Origin: an uncultured Lachnospiraceae bacterium
GTDB lineage: Bacteria; Bacillota; Clostridia; Lachnospirales; Lachnospiraceae
Assembly: GCA_934351705.1 (NCBI GenBank)
Contig: CAKRJK010000003.1
Coordinates: forward strand, 1-18,535
Direction of reading: 5' to 3'
Length of the DNA: 18,535 nt
Below are positions 1 to 7,381 of the stretch, piece after piece. The notes beneath the pieces are model-generated. The model searched no databases. It worked only from the letters and a program-made list of their open reading frames with translations, and was not told where the DNA came from. Made by a program: the position numbers and the translations under genes. Positions within the stretch are counted from its first letter, which is position 1; each line of letters starts with the position of its first letter.

Positions 1-635
1 CTCTGGAGATGGAGGAAATCGGAATCGGCGGTATGAAATCCGTAAACTTTATGATTTCCGGTCAGGGTGCTTATTCCAGAATGAAATATGAATCTGGTGT
101 ACACCGTGTACAGCGTGTGCCGGAGACAGAGTCGGGCGGACGTATCCACACCTCAACCATTACCGTAGCCGTAATGCCCGAGGCAGAGGAAGTGGATGTT
201 CAGATCGACGAAAAGGATATCCGAATTGACGTTATGCGTGCATCGGGAAACGGAGGTCAGTGTGTCAATACAACAGACTCCGCAGTACGTTTAACGCACT
301 AACCGACCGGAATCGTAATTTACAGCCAGACGGAGAAGTCACAGATTCAGAATAAGGAGAAAGCGTTTGCTTTGCTCCGTGCAAAACTCTATGACATTGA
401 ATGCCAGAAAGCACATGATGCGGAAGCAGACCTTAGAAGAAGCCAGGTGGGAACGGGTGACCGCTCAGAGAAGATCAGAACTTACAACTTCCCGCAGGGA
501 CGTGTGACAGATCACAGAATCAATCTGACACTTTATAAACTGGATAAGATTATGAACGGAGATATTCAGGAGATTATTGACGCTTGTATTGCGGCGGATC
601 AGGCTGCGAAACTGGCGAAAATGGGAGAGAACTAA
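1..635 (+). pseudogene. prfA: Peptide chain release factor 1, 3' part, with in-frame TAA
   Basis: This is the C-terminal part of release factor 1, which ends translation at UAA and UAG; the 5' end lies outside the window. Reading frame 3 gives the RF1 core: [20 protein letters not shown] with the RF1-type PxT codon-recognition motif (P-E-T, bases 120-128), then GGQ (252-260), the tripeptide that triggers peptidyl-tRNA hydrolysis. Directly after the residues VRLTH the frame meets TAA at 300-302. It then continues in the same frame with [19 protein letters not shown] and the usual RF1 tail ([24 protein letters not shown]) to a normal TAA at 633-635. Other RF1 proteins carry Tyr, Leu or Ile at the stop position, so one base change explains it. 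The region after the stop shows no decay. RF1 is normally essential, so this is either a sequence error, a very recent mutation, or readthrough. The end overlaps the convergent LysR gene by 4 bases. Confidence 0.88.
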
Positions 636-1525
636 AGGGCTTGCTTTTTCTTCACACACTCCACAAACCGCAAAACATCTTTCGGTGCGTGGAGGCTGTA
701 CAGCAGCCCGTAAGGAATCGTATAGTCCCAGTCGACAGAAAGAGGAACAAGACCGGGATGCACATCCTGCCAGCATTCCGTGAGCAGCAGGATCTTGTTG
801 TTTTCGGCACAGTCGCTGAACACCGAGAGATCATAAAATTGAGGAGCGTCCTCAATACGGATCTGAGGGTGATGTTTTTGGAGATTATTCCGGATAGAGT
901 CGTTGCACTCCGAGTCGCCTCGTTTTACCATGACGAGGGTTTCGCCGTACAAGTCTTCTACACGGAGATGTTTTTTTGTTGTAAGTTTGTGGTCGCGTGG
1001 CACGCCGACCATTTTTTTGTAAGTTCCGAGAGGAAGAAAATTGCACAGGTTTAACCATGCCTTTGAATCGCACACGCCGATCAGAAAATCAAATTTGTCG
1101 CCGAGTGCGCAGATCACATCCAAAATATCCTCGTGATTGTCATCAAAAGGTACGAGGTGAAGTTTATATTCGGGAAAATCCTTGTTCGTGTGATACCACA
1201 GATCCATAAACGGTTTTGCGGGATTCAACAGGGAAGTTCCGACACAGAAAGTCGTGCTTTTTGTGTGAGCGTAGGTTCTGGCATTAGCCAGAGCTTTTTT
1301 TGAATAATCCATCAAAAATTTTGAATCTTTATAAATCATGCCGCCCTCCGGGGTTAAGCGGATGCCCGAGGGTGTGCGTTCTAATAATTGCAAATCCAGA
1401 TGTTTCTCCAGTGTGTTGATCTGTTTCATTACCGCAGTCGGTGAAATATAAAGATGTTCTGCGGCTTTTGTAAAGCTGCCGCAGTCGGCAACGACAACAA
1501 ACGTGTCAAGCAGCGGATGATACAT
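632..1525 (-). CDS. LysR-family transcriptional regulator
   Basis: A 297-residue LysR-type regulator of normal family length. The N-terminal winged helix-turn-helix spans about residues 4-62 ([20 protein letters not shown] then a recognition helix and [13 protein letters not shown]), followed by a linker helix and a LysR substrate-binding fold from about residue 90. Its ligand cannot be told from sequence. The start ATG (complement of 1523-1525) has a strong AAGGAGG site 7 bases upstream on the minus strand (complement of 1533-1539). It is transcribed away from the flavodoxin/CMD/cupin operon, the classic arrangement for a LysR protein that controls its divergent neighbour and itself; that role is inferred. 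Its stop codon overlaps the prfA stop tail to tail and no terminator hairpin is visible between the two. Confidence 0.93.
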   Translation of the reverse strand: MYHPLLDTFVVVADCGSFTKAAEHLYISPTAVMKQINTLEKHLDLQLLERTPSGIRLTPEGGMIYKDSKFLMDYSKKALANARTYAHTKSTTFCVGTSLLNPAKPFMDLWYHTNKDFPEYKLHLVPFDDNHEDILDVICALGDKFDFLIGVCDSKAWLNLCNFLPLGTYKKMVGVPRDHKLTTKKHLRVEDLYGETLVMVKRGDSECNDSIRNNLQKHHPQIRIEDAPQFYDLSVFSDCAENNKILLLTECWQDVHPGLVPLSVDWDYTIPYGLLYSLHAPKDVLRFVECVKKKQAL

Positions 1526-1558
1526 GAAAAAACCTCCTTTACAGCATTAACTTTTAGT

Positions 1559-1572
1559 TTATACAATGATAA
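1559..1572. promoter_or_regulatory. Candidate LysR binding site in the divergent intergenic region
   Basis: TTAT-N6-ATAA is an inverted repeat (1559-1562 and 1569-1572) containing a T-N11-A spacing (T1560, A1572), the loose consensus of LysR boxes. It lies between the LysR start and the flavodoxin promoter, where an activator would sit. The match is short and AT-rich, so it could be chance. Confidence 0.3.
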
Positions 1573-1583
1573 CAAATCGGAGA

Positions 1584-1612
1584 TTCCAAGTCAAGTGAGC
1601 ATAGCGTATAAT
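1584..1612 (+). promoter_or_regulatory. Promoter of the flavodoxin/CMD/cupin operon
   Basis: A perfect -10 TATAAT (1607-1612) is preceded, 17 bases upstream, by a poor -35 (TTCCAA, 3 of 6 matches). A good -10 with a weak -35 suits an activator-dependent promoter next to a divergent LysR gene. The predicted transcript has a leader of about 45 bases. Confidence 0.5.
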
Positions 1613-1663
1613 CAGGTCAGAATCAAGGAAAATAATTCTGATAAAAGGAAAGGGAGAGATGAT

Positions 1664-2185
1664 ATGGCAAAGCTGGTTGCTTTTTTCTCAAGAAGAGATG
1701 AAAACTATGTAAACGGAATGTTAAAGTATTTAGAAGTAGGAAATACCGAGGTTGCGGCAGGAATGATCGAAAAGTTCACAGGGGCGGACACATTTCGGAT
1801 TGAACCGGTCAAAGAGTACGCAAAGGGATACAATGAGTGTATCGCACAGGCGCAGGAGGAGCAGAAAAGAGATGCACGTCCTGAGTTAAAGAGCTATCCG
1901 CAAAGTATAGAACAATATGATACGATTTACCTGGGATATCCGAATTACTGGGGAACGATGCCGATGCCGGTATTTACCTTTTTAGAGCATTTTGATTTTA
2001 GCGGAAAAACGATCTGTCCGTTCTGCACCCATGAGGGAAGCGGACTCGGACGAAGCGTTGGAGATATACAAAAGCTCTGCCCGGAAGCAGAAGTTAAAAA
2101 AGGCCTGGCAATTCACGGAGCCGATGCAGTCGATGCAGAAGAAGAGATCAAAGCATGGTTAAAAAGTGTAGACAATGAAAAATAA
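1664..2185 (+). CDS. Flavodoxin-like FMN protein
   Basis: A 173-residue flavodoxin-fold protein of the kind classed as flavodoxin_4 or NADPH-dependent FMN oxidoreductase. It opens with the first beta strand (MAKLVAFFSR) and a phosphate-binding loop region around residues 9-16. It then shows the YLGYPNYWGTMPMPV loop (residues 89-103), which contacts the isoalloxazine ring in this family, and the THEGSGLG segment (122-129). It probably carries out cytosolic electron transfer or quinone/electrophile reduction; the substrate is unknown. The frame stays open upstream to 1454, but ATG 1664 is chosen because AAGGGAGAG lies just ahead of it and the homologous fold begins there. It is first gene of an operon with the CMD protein (25 bases downstream) and a cupin, divergent from LysR. 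Confidence 0.88.
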   Translation: MAKLVAFFSRRDENYVNGMLKYLEVGNTEVAAGMIEKFTGADTFRIEPVKEYAKGYNECIAQAQEEQKRDARPELKSYPQSIEQYDTIYLGYPNYWGTMPMPVFTFLEHFDFSGKTICPFCTHEGSGLGRSVGDIQKLCPEAEVKKGLAIHGADAVDAEEEIKAWLKSVDNEK

Positions 2186-2210
2186 TACAAAACAGAAAGA
2201 GGGCATTTTT

Positions 2211-2531
2211 ATGATAAAACAGACAGCGGGAAGAGATCAGTTAGGTGAGTTTGCACCGAATTTCGCTCACTATAATGATGATATTTTATTTGGAGAAAAC
2301 TGGAATGACGAGTCCGTCGATGTAAAGACAAGATGTATCATTACCGTGGTAGCCTTAATGTCATCGGGAATCACAGACAACTCCTTAAAATATCATTTGG
2401 AAAATGCAAAAAAGAACGGTGTGACCAAAGAAGAAATGGTTGGAATCATCACACATACCGCATTCTATACAGGCTGGCCGAAGGGCTGGGCAGTATTCAA
2501 CTTAGCGAAGGAGGTTTATAGGGATGAATAA
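2211..2531 (+). CDS. Carboxymuconolactone decarboxylase (CMD) family protein
   Basis: A 106-residue all-helical protein of the CMD/AhpD family. Family signatures are the ITVVALMSSGI segment (about residues 43-53) and the tail EEMVGIITHTAFYTGWPKGWAVFNLAKEVY (about 74-103). The CxxC pair of true AhpD peroxidase partners is absent, so a thiol redox role of the AhpD kind is unlikely; it resembles the small stand-alone gamma-CMD-like proteins often found with cupins. Start ATG 2211 is preferred over an upstream ATG at 2175 because GAGGG precedes it at suitable spacing and 2175 would overlap the flavodoxin gene. Its stop overlaps the start of the cupin gene by 8 bases, implying translational coupling. 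The substrate is not identifiable. Confidence 0.88.
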   Translation: MIKQTAGRDQLGEFAPNFAHYNDDILFGENWNDESVDVKTRCIITVVALMSSGITDNSLKYHLENAKKNGVTKEEMVGIITHTAFYTGWPKGWAVFNLAKEVYRDE

Positions 2532-2946
2532 AGAAGAATTTGATAAAGTCAATGTATTCGGTCAGGGAGAGCCGAATGTTAATTACGCACAGTATTTTAT
2601 AGGAAACAGTTATCTGAATCCGTTGACCGAAGCCGGCAAAAGCCCGTTTTTGGCAAATGTAACATTTGAGCCGGGCTGTCGAAATAACTGGCATATTCAT
2701 CACGCCACAGACGGAGGCGGACAAATCTTAATCTGCACCGCAGGATACGGCTGGTATCAGGAAGAGGGAAAAGATGCCGTAGAGTTAAAACCGGGCAGTG
2801 TGATCGTAATTCCTGCCAACGTCAAACATTGGCACGGTGCAAAAAAAGACGGCTGGTTCAGTCACATCAGTTTGGAAGTTCCGGGCGAAAACACCTCAAA
2901 CGAGTGGTTGGAACCGGTAATAGACGAAGTATATAACAAACTTTAA
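2524..2946 (+). CDS. Cupin-domain protein, third gene of the LysR-linked operon
   Basis: A 140-residue single-domain cupin. Motif 1 is PGCRNNWHIHHATDGGGQIL (about residues 50-69), with metal-ligand candidates H57 and H59 and Gln in place of the usual Glu. Motif 2 is PGSVIVIPANVKHWHG (90-105), with H102 or H104 as the third ligand. The pairing of a CMD-family protein with this cupin is a recurring arrangement in anaerobic Firmicutes. The fold usually means a small-molecule isomerase, dioxygenase or decarboxylase, but the reaction cannot be read here. AAGGAGG sits about 9 bases upstream of ATG 2524, inside the end of the CMD gene. No clear terminator hairpin follows it before the next promoter. 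Confidence 0.9.
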   Translation: MNKEEFDKVNVFGQGEPNVNYAQYFIGNSYLNPLTEAGKSPFLANVTFEPGCRNNWHIHHATDGGGQILICTAGYGWYQEEGKDAVELKPGSVIVIPANVKHWHGAKKDGWFSHISLEVPGENTSNEWLEPVIDEVYNKL

Positions 2947-2968
2947 ATAGAGCAATCATCATATTTAT

Positions 2969-2997
2969 TTTTCAAAAGACAAAAAGTGTGTTATAAT
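2969..2997 (+). promoter_or_regulatory. Sigma-A promoter for the alpha/beta hydrolase gene
   Basis: TTTTCA (2969-2974, 4 of 6 matches) and TATAAT (2992-2997) lie 17 bases apart. This places transcription start near 3004, inside the inverted repeat at 2997-3014. Confidence 0.65.
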
Positions 2998-3014
2998 AGT
3001 TAGCGACAACTAAC
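2997..3014. promoter_or_regulatory. Candidate repressor operator over the -10 and +1
   Basis: Two overlapping inverted repeats, TAGTT-N6-AACTA (2997-3001/3008-3012) and GTTAG-N6-CTAAC (2999-3003/3010-3014), start at the last base of the -10 and cover the predicted +1. Position and dyad length suit a dimeric repressor such as a MarR or TetR protein. No such regulator gene is in the window. Confidence 0.45.
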
Positions 3015-3050
3015 CAATCACACAAACTTTTGAAAAGGAGGAATGATGAG

Positions 3051-3995
3051 ATGGATAAAATAAGTTTCACTCCGCAAAAAGACGGATTTTGCGGATCATA
3101 TTATCCGAATGCAAAGAGAACAAGAACAGCCATAAGAGCCATGGTGGGGGATTCCTCCGATGACAGGATGGCTGTTTCTGCCGTGAAATGGCTGCAAAAA
3201 AGAGGATGCAATGTCATGGCAATGTCACCGGACAAAAAAGATTACGGACACCACAATTATCCGCTCGAGCGTTTTGAAAAGGCAATCGCCTATCTGAAAG
3301 AGCAGGGCAATAAAAAAATCGGAATCGTAGGAGCGTCCACAACAGGAATGCTGGCATTGATCGCAGCGTCCTATTTTCCGGACATCACATTGACGCTCGC
3401 TTTCAGTCCGTGTGATTTTGTGATGGAGGGATTCTATCAGGACAATTTGGACGGAATGCACGAAAGGCCGGGCAACCACGAATCGACCGTATCCTATCAC
3501 GGAGAGCCGTTGCCGTATCTGCCGTTTGCCTACCGTCATCCGAAGTATTGGATGATGCTCAAAAAAGAATCAAAAGAGGGCGGCGATATGATTGCCAGCC
3601 GAAAAATGTTCGATGAATCCGAACGCCGCCATCCGCTTAGAGAAGAAGAAAAAATAAAAATAGAAAATATCAAAGGCAGGATTGTTTGTATCGGTGCCGA
3701 GGATGATGTGCTTTGGGATACCTGCAAATACATAAACAGAATGGAAGAAAGACTGCAATCTCTGCCGCATGAATGTGAGTTTGAGAAATTGCTGTATGAA
3801 CACGGAACCCACTTTATCTTCCCACAGGGGATGATGGAAATTATGCTCCCGGTCGTATCGGGGCTGATGGTGCGTGTTGCATTCCGTGCAGGAAGACAAT
3901 ACCCAAAAGAATGCAAAGCAACAAGAATTGACATTGAGCGAAAAACAGATAAAATCATAAGAGATTGGAGAAAAAGCAATCGTTCCAAGAAATAG
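3051..3995 (+). CDS. Alpha/beta hydrolase, BAAT / acyl-CoA thioester hydrolase C-terminal type
   Basis: A 314-residue alpha/beta hydrolase. The nucleophile elbow is GIVGASTTGM, with Ser96 as nucleophile; the motif reads GxSxT-G, not the canonical GxSxG. The acid is probably Asp218 or Asp219 in GAEDDVLWDT, and the base is His254 in EHGTHFIFP. This triad layout, with the D-D-x-L-W segment, is that of the BAAT/acyl-CoA thioester hydrolase C-terminal family. The natural substrate could be an acyl thioester or ester; it cannot be told. There is no signal peptide, so it is cytosolic. The start is ATG 3051, nine bases after AAAAGGAGG; an in-frame TTG at 3030 lies upstream of that site and is not credible. 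It has its own promoter and probably shares a transcript with the acetyltransferase that begins 21 bases downstream. Confidence 0.85.
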   Translation: MDKISFTPQKDGFCGSYYPNAKRTRTAIRAMVGDSSDDRMAVSAVKWLQKRGCNVMAMSPDKKDYGHHNYPLERFEKAIAYLKEQGNKKIGIVGASTTGMLALIAASYFPDITLTLAFSPCDFVMEGFYQDNLDGMHERPGNHESTVSYHGEPLPYLPFAYRHPKYWMMLKKESKEGGDMIASRKMFDESERRHPLREEEKIKIENIKGRIVCIGAEDDVLWDTCKYINRMEERLQSLPHECEFEKLLYEHGTHFIFPQGMMEIMLPVVSGLMVRVAFRAGRQYPKECKATRIDIERKTDKIIRDWRKSNRSKK

Positions 3996-4016
3996 AATGA
4001 GAAAGAGGGAATCAGT

Positions 4017-4616
4017 GTGGAACAAAACCGGGTAAACATACGCATCGCAAACGTAGAGGACGCAGAAAATATTTTAAAGATTTATGCACCTTATATCGAA
4101 AAGACAGCCATTACATTTGAGTATGAAGTACCCTGTATCGAGGAGTTTAAAGAGCGGATACGAAGTACCAGGCAAAAGTATCCGTATCTGGTAGCCGAGG
4201 CAGACGGTGAGATAACAGGATATGCATACGCGTCCGCTTTCAAAGAGCGAAGTGCGTATGACTGGTGTGTGGAAACCAGCATATATGTGGATCGTGATAA
4301 GAAAGGCATGGGAATCGGAAAATCGTTGTACCGGGCACTTGAGCATATTTTAAAAGAGCAGGGCATCCTCAATCTGAACGCCTGCATTGCAAGTCCGGTC
4401 ACAGAGGACGAGTATCTGACAAAAGACAGCATACGGTTTCATGAGCGTCTGGGGTATCAGATGGTGGCAGAATTTCATCAGTGCGGATATAAGTTTCACC
4501 GATGGTATGATATGGTCTGGATGGAGAAGCATATCGGTGTACATACCGGAGAAGCAAAACCGGTCAAACCGTTCTCAGAGATAGAAAATTCATACGAAAC
4601 AGATAGGATATTTTAA
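4017..4616 (+). CDS. GNAT N-acetyltransferase, phosphinothricin acetyltransferase-like
   Basis: A 199-residue acetyl-CoA-dependent N-acetyltransferase. The N-terminal strand/helix IRIANVEDAENILKIYAPYI and the FEYEVP segment are typical of the phosphinothricin/methionine sulfoximine acetyltransferase subgroup. The acetyl-CoA pyrophosphate loop is DRDKKGMGIGKSLY (about residues 92-105), and the C-terminal SIRFHERLGYQMVAEFHQCGYK (138-159) is the usual motif B region. The start is GTG 4017 after GAAAGAGGGA; no ATG lies nearby. A tail of about 30 residues (after residue 170) runs past the normal fold and looks unstructured. The real acceptor amine is unknown, and resistance to a herbicide should not be assumed. 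It follows the hydrolase gene closely and is likely its operon partner. Confidence 0.88.
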   Translation: MEQNRVNIRIANVEDAENILKIYAPYIEKTAITFEYEVPCIEEFKERIRSTRQKYPYLVAEADGEITGYAYASAFKERSAYDWCVETSIYVDRDKKGMGIGKSLYRALEHILKEQGILNLNACIASPVTEDEYLTKDSIRFHERLGYQMVAEFHQCGYKFHRWYDMVWMEKHIGVHTGEAKPVKPFSEIENSYETDRIF

Positions 4617-4631
4617 TAGGAAGAAAGTCAC

Positions 4632-4715
4632 AAAAAAAGTCGAAAAAACACGCATAAAATTCGGAAGATAACGAAAAAAGCCGAAAAATACGGAAAAAGG
4701 CTGGACAGGAAAAAA
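4632..4715 (+). repeat. Helically phased A-tract array (probable intrinsic DNA bend)
   Basis: Runs of 4-7 A occur at 4632-4638, 4643-4648, 4656-4659, 4674-4679, 4684-4688, 4694-4698 and 4710-4715. Centres are about 10, 12, 19, 9.5 and 10 bases apart over the first six, close to one or two helical turns. Such arrays bend DNA and can act as UP-like elements. The array ends just upstream of, and the last run within, the promoter of chemoreceptor 1. Confidence 0.65.
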
Positions 4716-4729
4716 GAATCCTCTATAAT
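4702..4729 (+). promoter_or_regulatory. Sigma-A promoter of chemoreceptor 1
   Basis: TGGACA (4702-4707, 5 of 6 matches) and TATAAT (4724-4729) have a 16-base spacer. The start would fall near 4736, giving a leader of about 40 bases that contains AAGGAGG ahead of ATG 4777. Confidence 0.75.
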
Positions 4730-4776
4730 GGTACTAGTTTGCTTTTAGAATGTACATTGAAGGAGGATGTTGAATT

Positions 4777-6495
4777 ATGAACAAAGTAAAGCACATGTCA
4801 ATCATGGCAATGTTAGTAACGATGGCATTGTTGCCGTGTATTTTTATGGGAGTTCTTGTGACTGTATTTGCAGGGAACAGTCTGAGTGATGGAATGAAAA
4901 ATGAGTCCTTAAAAGGTTTGAAGGTAGCAGCATATGAGATGAAAGAAGTCTACACACATCTCAATGACGATGACTTTGTACAAAAAGAGGACGGAACCGT
5001 ATATAAAGGAACACAGAAGATCAGCGAGAATTATGAGATTATAGATCGGATCAAAAAGAATACAGGGGTAGATATTACTGTATTCTACGGTGACACGCGT
5101 GTCACAACATCTTTGGAGGATGCAAAGACAAAAGAGCGTCTGATCGGAACACAGGCATCGGAAGAAGTTGTGAAAAAAGTATTAAAGCAGGGAAAAGAGT
5201 ATTCGGATACGGATGTTGAGATTAACGGACAGCCTTATTATGCATACTATGTGCCTTTGGAAAACGCAGACGGCACGATTATCGGTATGATTTTTGCGGG
5301 ACGTGAGGCAGAAAGCCAGCATTCATACATTATCGACAGAGTTACAGCTGTTGCAATCGCAACCACAGTAATCTTTTTGATTGCAGCAATCGTTTCAATC
5401 TTCACATCCAAAAAACTTGCGGCTTCGATTAAGGGTACGAGAGAGGCGATTGTAGAACTTGCCGATGGAAACCTTATCACACCGGTAAGAGAAGAGCTGA
5501 TAGAACGAAGAAATGAAATCGGTGATATGGCAAAAGCGGTCGAGCACTTAAGACAGGAACTTTTGGAGATTATCGGAGACATCAAGAAATCATCCGAGGT
5601 TTTACTGGATTCTGGAAATAATTTAAGTGAAATGGCAGAAAACACAAGCACCACAACCGAACAGATGAGTAAAGTAATAGAAGACATCTCAAAGGGAGCT
5701 GTTTCCCAGGCAGAGGAGATCGAGGCTGCATCGGTACATATCGGAGACATGGGAAATGTCATTGAAGAGATTGTAACCAATGTAGACGGCTTGGATAAGA
5801 CTTCCGCCAAGATGAAAAATGCGAGTGATGAGTCTACCCAGATTATTCACGAATTATCAAAATCCAATGACAGAACAACAAAAGCAATCGAGAAGATCAG
5901 CAACCAGATCCATACGACCAATGATTCGGTACAGATGATCGGCGAGGCGGTAGAGTTAATCACTGCAATCGCGGGTCAAACAAGTCTTTTGGCACTGAAT
6001 GCTTCCATTGAGGCAGCCAGAGCGGGCGAACACGGAAAAGGATTTGCGGTTGTGGCATCCGAGATTCAGAAATTGGCAGAGCAGTCCAATGATTCTGCAG
6101 AAAAGATCAAACAGATCATCGCGGAATTACTCAAAGATTCCGAGGCAACGGTACAGATCATGGGCGAAGTAGAAGTAATCGTAAATGAACAGCAGGAGAA
6201 ATTGAACGAGACAAAAGCGAAATTTGTCGATGTGGCAGAGGGAGTGGATAATTCCAGAGAAGAGACAGAGGCGATCCAGAGTCGTACGGAAATCTGTGAT
6301 ACATCAAGAGAGAAAGTCATTGATGTTATTTCAAATCTGTCAGCAATTTCACAGGAAAATGCGGCAAGCACGGAGGAGACAACAGCCTCTATGGCAGAGC
6401 TGAATGAGACAATCCGCATTTTAGCAGGTGCTGCGGGTAATCTGAAAACTCTGTCCAAAAATCTCGAGAAGGATATGGAATTTTTCAAACTCTAA
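4777..6495 (+). CDS. Methyl-accepting chemotaxis protein 1
   Basis: A 572-residue transmembrane chemoreceptor that would signal through CheW/CheA to the flagellar motor. TM1 covers about residues 9-31. The extracellular part (32-187) is a single Cache-type sensor, recognisable by [16 protein letters not shown], the conserved GTQAS segment and [24 protein letters not shown]2 is about 189-210, the HAMP domain about 211-264, and the coiled-coil signalling domain runs from about 270 to the end. The CheA/CheW-binding hairpin is [20 protein letters not shown] (398-417). No C-terminal CheR-tethering pentapeptide is present. AAGGAGG precedes ATG 4777. It is a close paralogue of the receptor at 9149. 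The ZIP transporter gene starts 25 bases downstream with no terminator between, so the two are probably cotranscribed. The ligand is unknown; small carboxylates are common for this fold. Confidence 0.95.
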   Translation: MNKVKHMSIMAMLVTMALLPCIFMGVLVTVFAGNSLSDGMKNESLKGLKVAAYEMKEVYTHLNDDDFVQKEDGTVYKGTQKISENYEIIDRIKKNTGVDITVFYGDTRVTTSLEDAKTKERLIGTQASEEVVKKVLKQGKEYSDTDVEINGQPYYAYYVPLENADGTIIGMIFAGREAESQHSYIIDRVTAVAIATTVIFLIAAIVSIFTSKKLAASIKGTREAIVELADGNLITPVREELIERRNEIGDMAKAVEHLRQELLEIIGDIKKSSEVLLDSGNNLSEMAENTSTTTEQMSKVIEDISKGAVSQAEEIEAASVHIGDMGNVIEEIVTNVDGLDKTSAKMKNASDESTQIIHELSKSNDRTTKAIEKISNQIHTTNDSVQMIGEAVELITAIAGQTSLLALNASIEAARAGEHGKGFAVVASEIQKLAEQSNDSAEKIKQIIAELLKDSEATVQIMGEVEVIVNEQQEKLNETKAKFVDVAEGVDNSREETEAIQSRTEICDTSREKVIDVISNLSAISQENAASTEETTASMAELNETIRILAGAAGNLKTLSKNLEKDMEFFKL

Positions 6496-6520
6496 AATTT
6501 AAATAAGGAGTTTAAAAAAT

Positions 6521-7297
6521 ATGCAGATAGCAGTAGGTCTTTTGATACCGTTTTTGGGAACAACATTGGGAGCGGCGTGCGTCTTTTTTATCAAAGATGC
6601 AATGAATATCAATGTTCAGAAAGCACTTTTAGGTTTTGCATCGGGAGTCATGGTGGCGGCATCGGTCTGGTCCCTGTTGATCCCGGCAATCGATATGTCG
6701 CAGGATTGGGGAAAACTGGCTTTTCTCCCGGCAGCAGTAGGTTTTACGCTGGGAATCCTGTTTTTATTGGGCATGGATTATTTGATTCCACATCTGCATA
6801 TCAATAGTGATGTTCCGGAAGGAATACCGAGTAAGTTAAAGAAAACAACCATGATGGTGTTAGCAATTACACTTCACAATATTCCCGAGGGAATGGCAGT
6901 CGGTGTCGCGTTTGCGGGAGCGTTGACCGGAGAAAAGGGCGTTACGTTTGCGGCAGCTGTGGCTCTCGCGATCGGAATTGCCATTCAGAACTTTCCCGAG
7001 GGCGCGATTGTGTCCATGCCACTGGTGGCAGAGGGAAATACAAAGAAAAAAGCATTCCTTTACGGAATGCTTTCCGGCGTTGTAGAGCCTATCGGAGGGG
7101 CAATCACAATTTTTCTGTTGGGACTGGTCACGCCGATTCTTCCGTACTTATTGGCGTTTGCCGCAGGAGCCATGATTTATGTCGTGGTAGAGGAACTGCT
7201 TCCCGAAGCGTCTGTCGGCGAGCATACCAATATCAGTACGATCGGTTTTGCCGTCGGTTTTTTGATTATGATGATTCTCGACGTGGCACTCGGTTAA
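6521..7297 (+). CDS. ZIP-family divalent metal transporter (ZupT/GufA-like)
   Basis: A 258-residue polytopic membrane protein of the ZIP family, importing zinc, iron or manganese into the cytosol. The diagnostic transmembrane metal sites are HNIPEG (residues 119-124) and QNFPEG (156-161), with a further acidic EELLPE (224-229). Seven to eight hydrophobic helices are visible, starting at residue 3 and ending at the C-terminus. The His-rich loop of eukaryotic ZIPs is replaced by a short HLHINSD segment near 91-97. The start has AAGGAG at usable spacing. It lies 25 bases after chemoreceptor 1 without a terminator, so cotranscription is likely, though a functional link between metal import and this receptor is only inference. 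Metal specificity cannot be assigned; no Zur or Fur box was identified upstream. Confidence 0.92.
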   Translation: MQIAVGLLIPFLGTTLGAACVFFIKDAMNINVQKALLGFASGVMVAASVWSLLIPAIDMSQDWGKLAFLPAAVGFTLGILFLLGMDYLIPHLHINSDVPEGIPSKLKKTTMMVLAITLHNIPEGMAVGVAFAGALTGEKGVTFAAAVALAIGIAIQNFPEGAIVSMPLVAEGNTKKKAFLYGMLSGVVEPIGGAITIFLLGLVTPILPYLLAFAAGAMIYVVVEELLPEASVGEHTNISTIGFAVGFLIMMILDVALG

Positions 7298-7337
7298 AAA
7301 ATCAAAACACATAAGATACCATACGAGAAAAAATAAG

Positions 7338-7343
7338 TATAAT
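7338..7343 (+). promoter_or_regulatory. Possible -10 box ahead of the small cupin gene
   Basis: TATAAT lies 39 bases before ATG 7382, but no acceptable -35 is seen 16-18 bases upstream. The cupin may instead be read from the chemoreceptor/ZIP transcript. Confidence 0.3.
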
Positions 7344-7381
7344 CAAAGGGAGAAGTGTCACAATATAACAGGAGGGATAAC

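Noticed and set aside
1..302. The interrupted factor as RF2 (prfB) with its known programmed frameshift.
   Set aside because: The motif is the RF1 PxT type (PET), not the RF2 SPF. The RF2 frameshift occurs near the N-terminus at UGA, and no frame change is needed here.
372..635. The second half of prfA as an independent 87-residue gene.
   Set aside because: It has no ribosome-binding site, its first possible start (TTG 372) is in the middle of the conserved RF1 fold, and it continues the frame and homology from before the stop.
1454..1663. N-terminal extension of the flavodoxin back to 1454.
   Set aside because: It would overlap the LysR start on the other strand and cover the divergent promoter region; the flavodoxin fold starts at ATG 1664.
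3030..3050. TTG 3030 as start of the alpha/beta hydrolase.
   Set aside because: The Shine-Dalgarno lies after this TTG and 9 bases before ATG 3051.
4655..4687. Possible sigma-28 (flagellar) promoter for chemoreceptor 1: GCCGAAAA resembles the GCCGATAA -10.
   Set aside because: The only TAAA upstream lies 21 bases away, not 15-16. A better sigma-A promoter sits downstream at 4702-4729, and the GCCGAAAA is part of the A-tract series.
4679..4702. AGCC-N16-GGCT as a terminator after the acetyltransferase gene.
   Set aside because: The 4-bp stem with a 16-base loop is too weak and no T-run follows.
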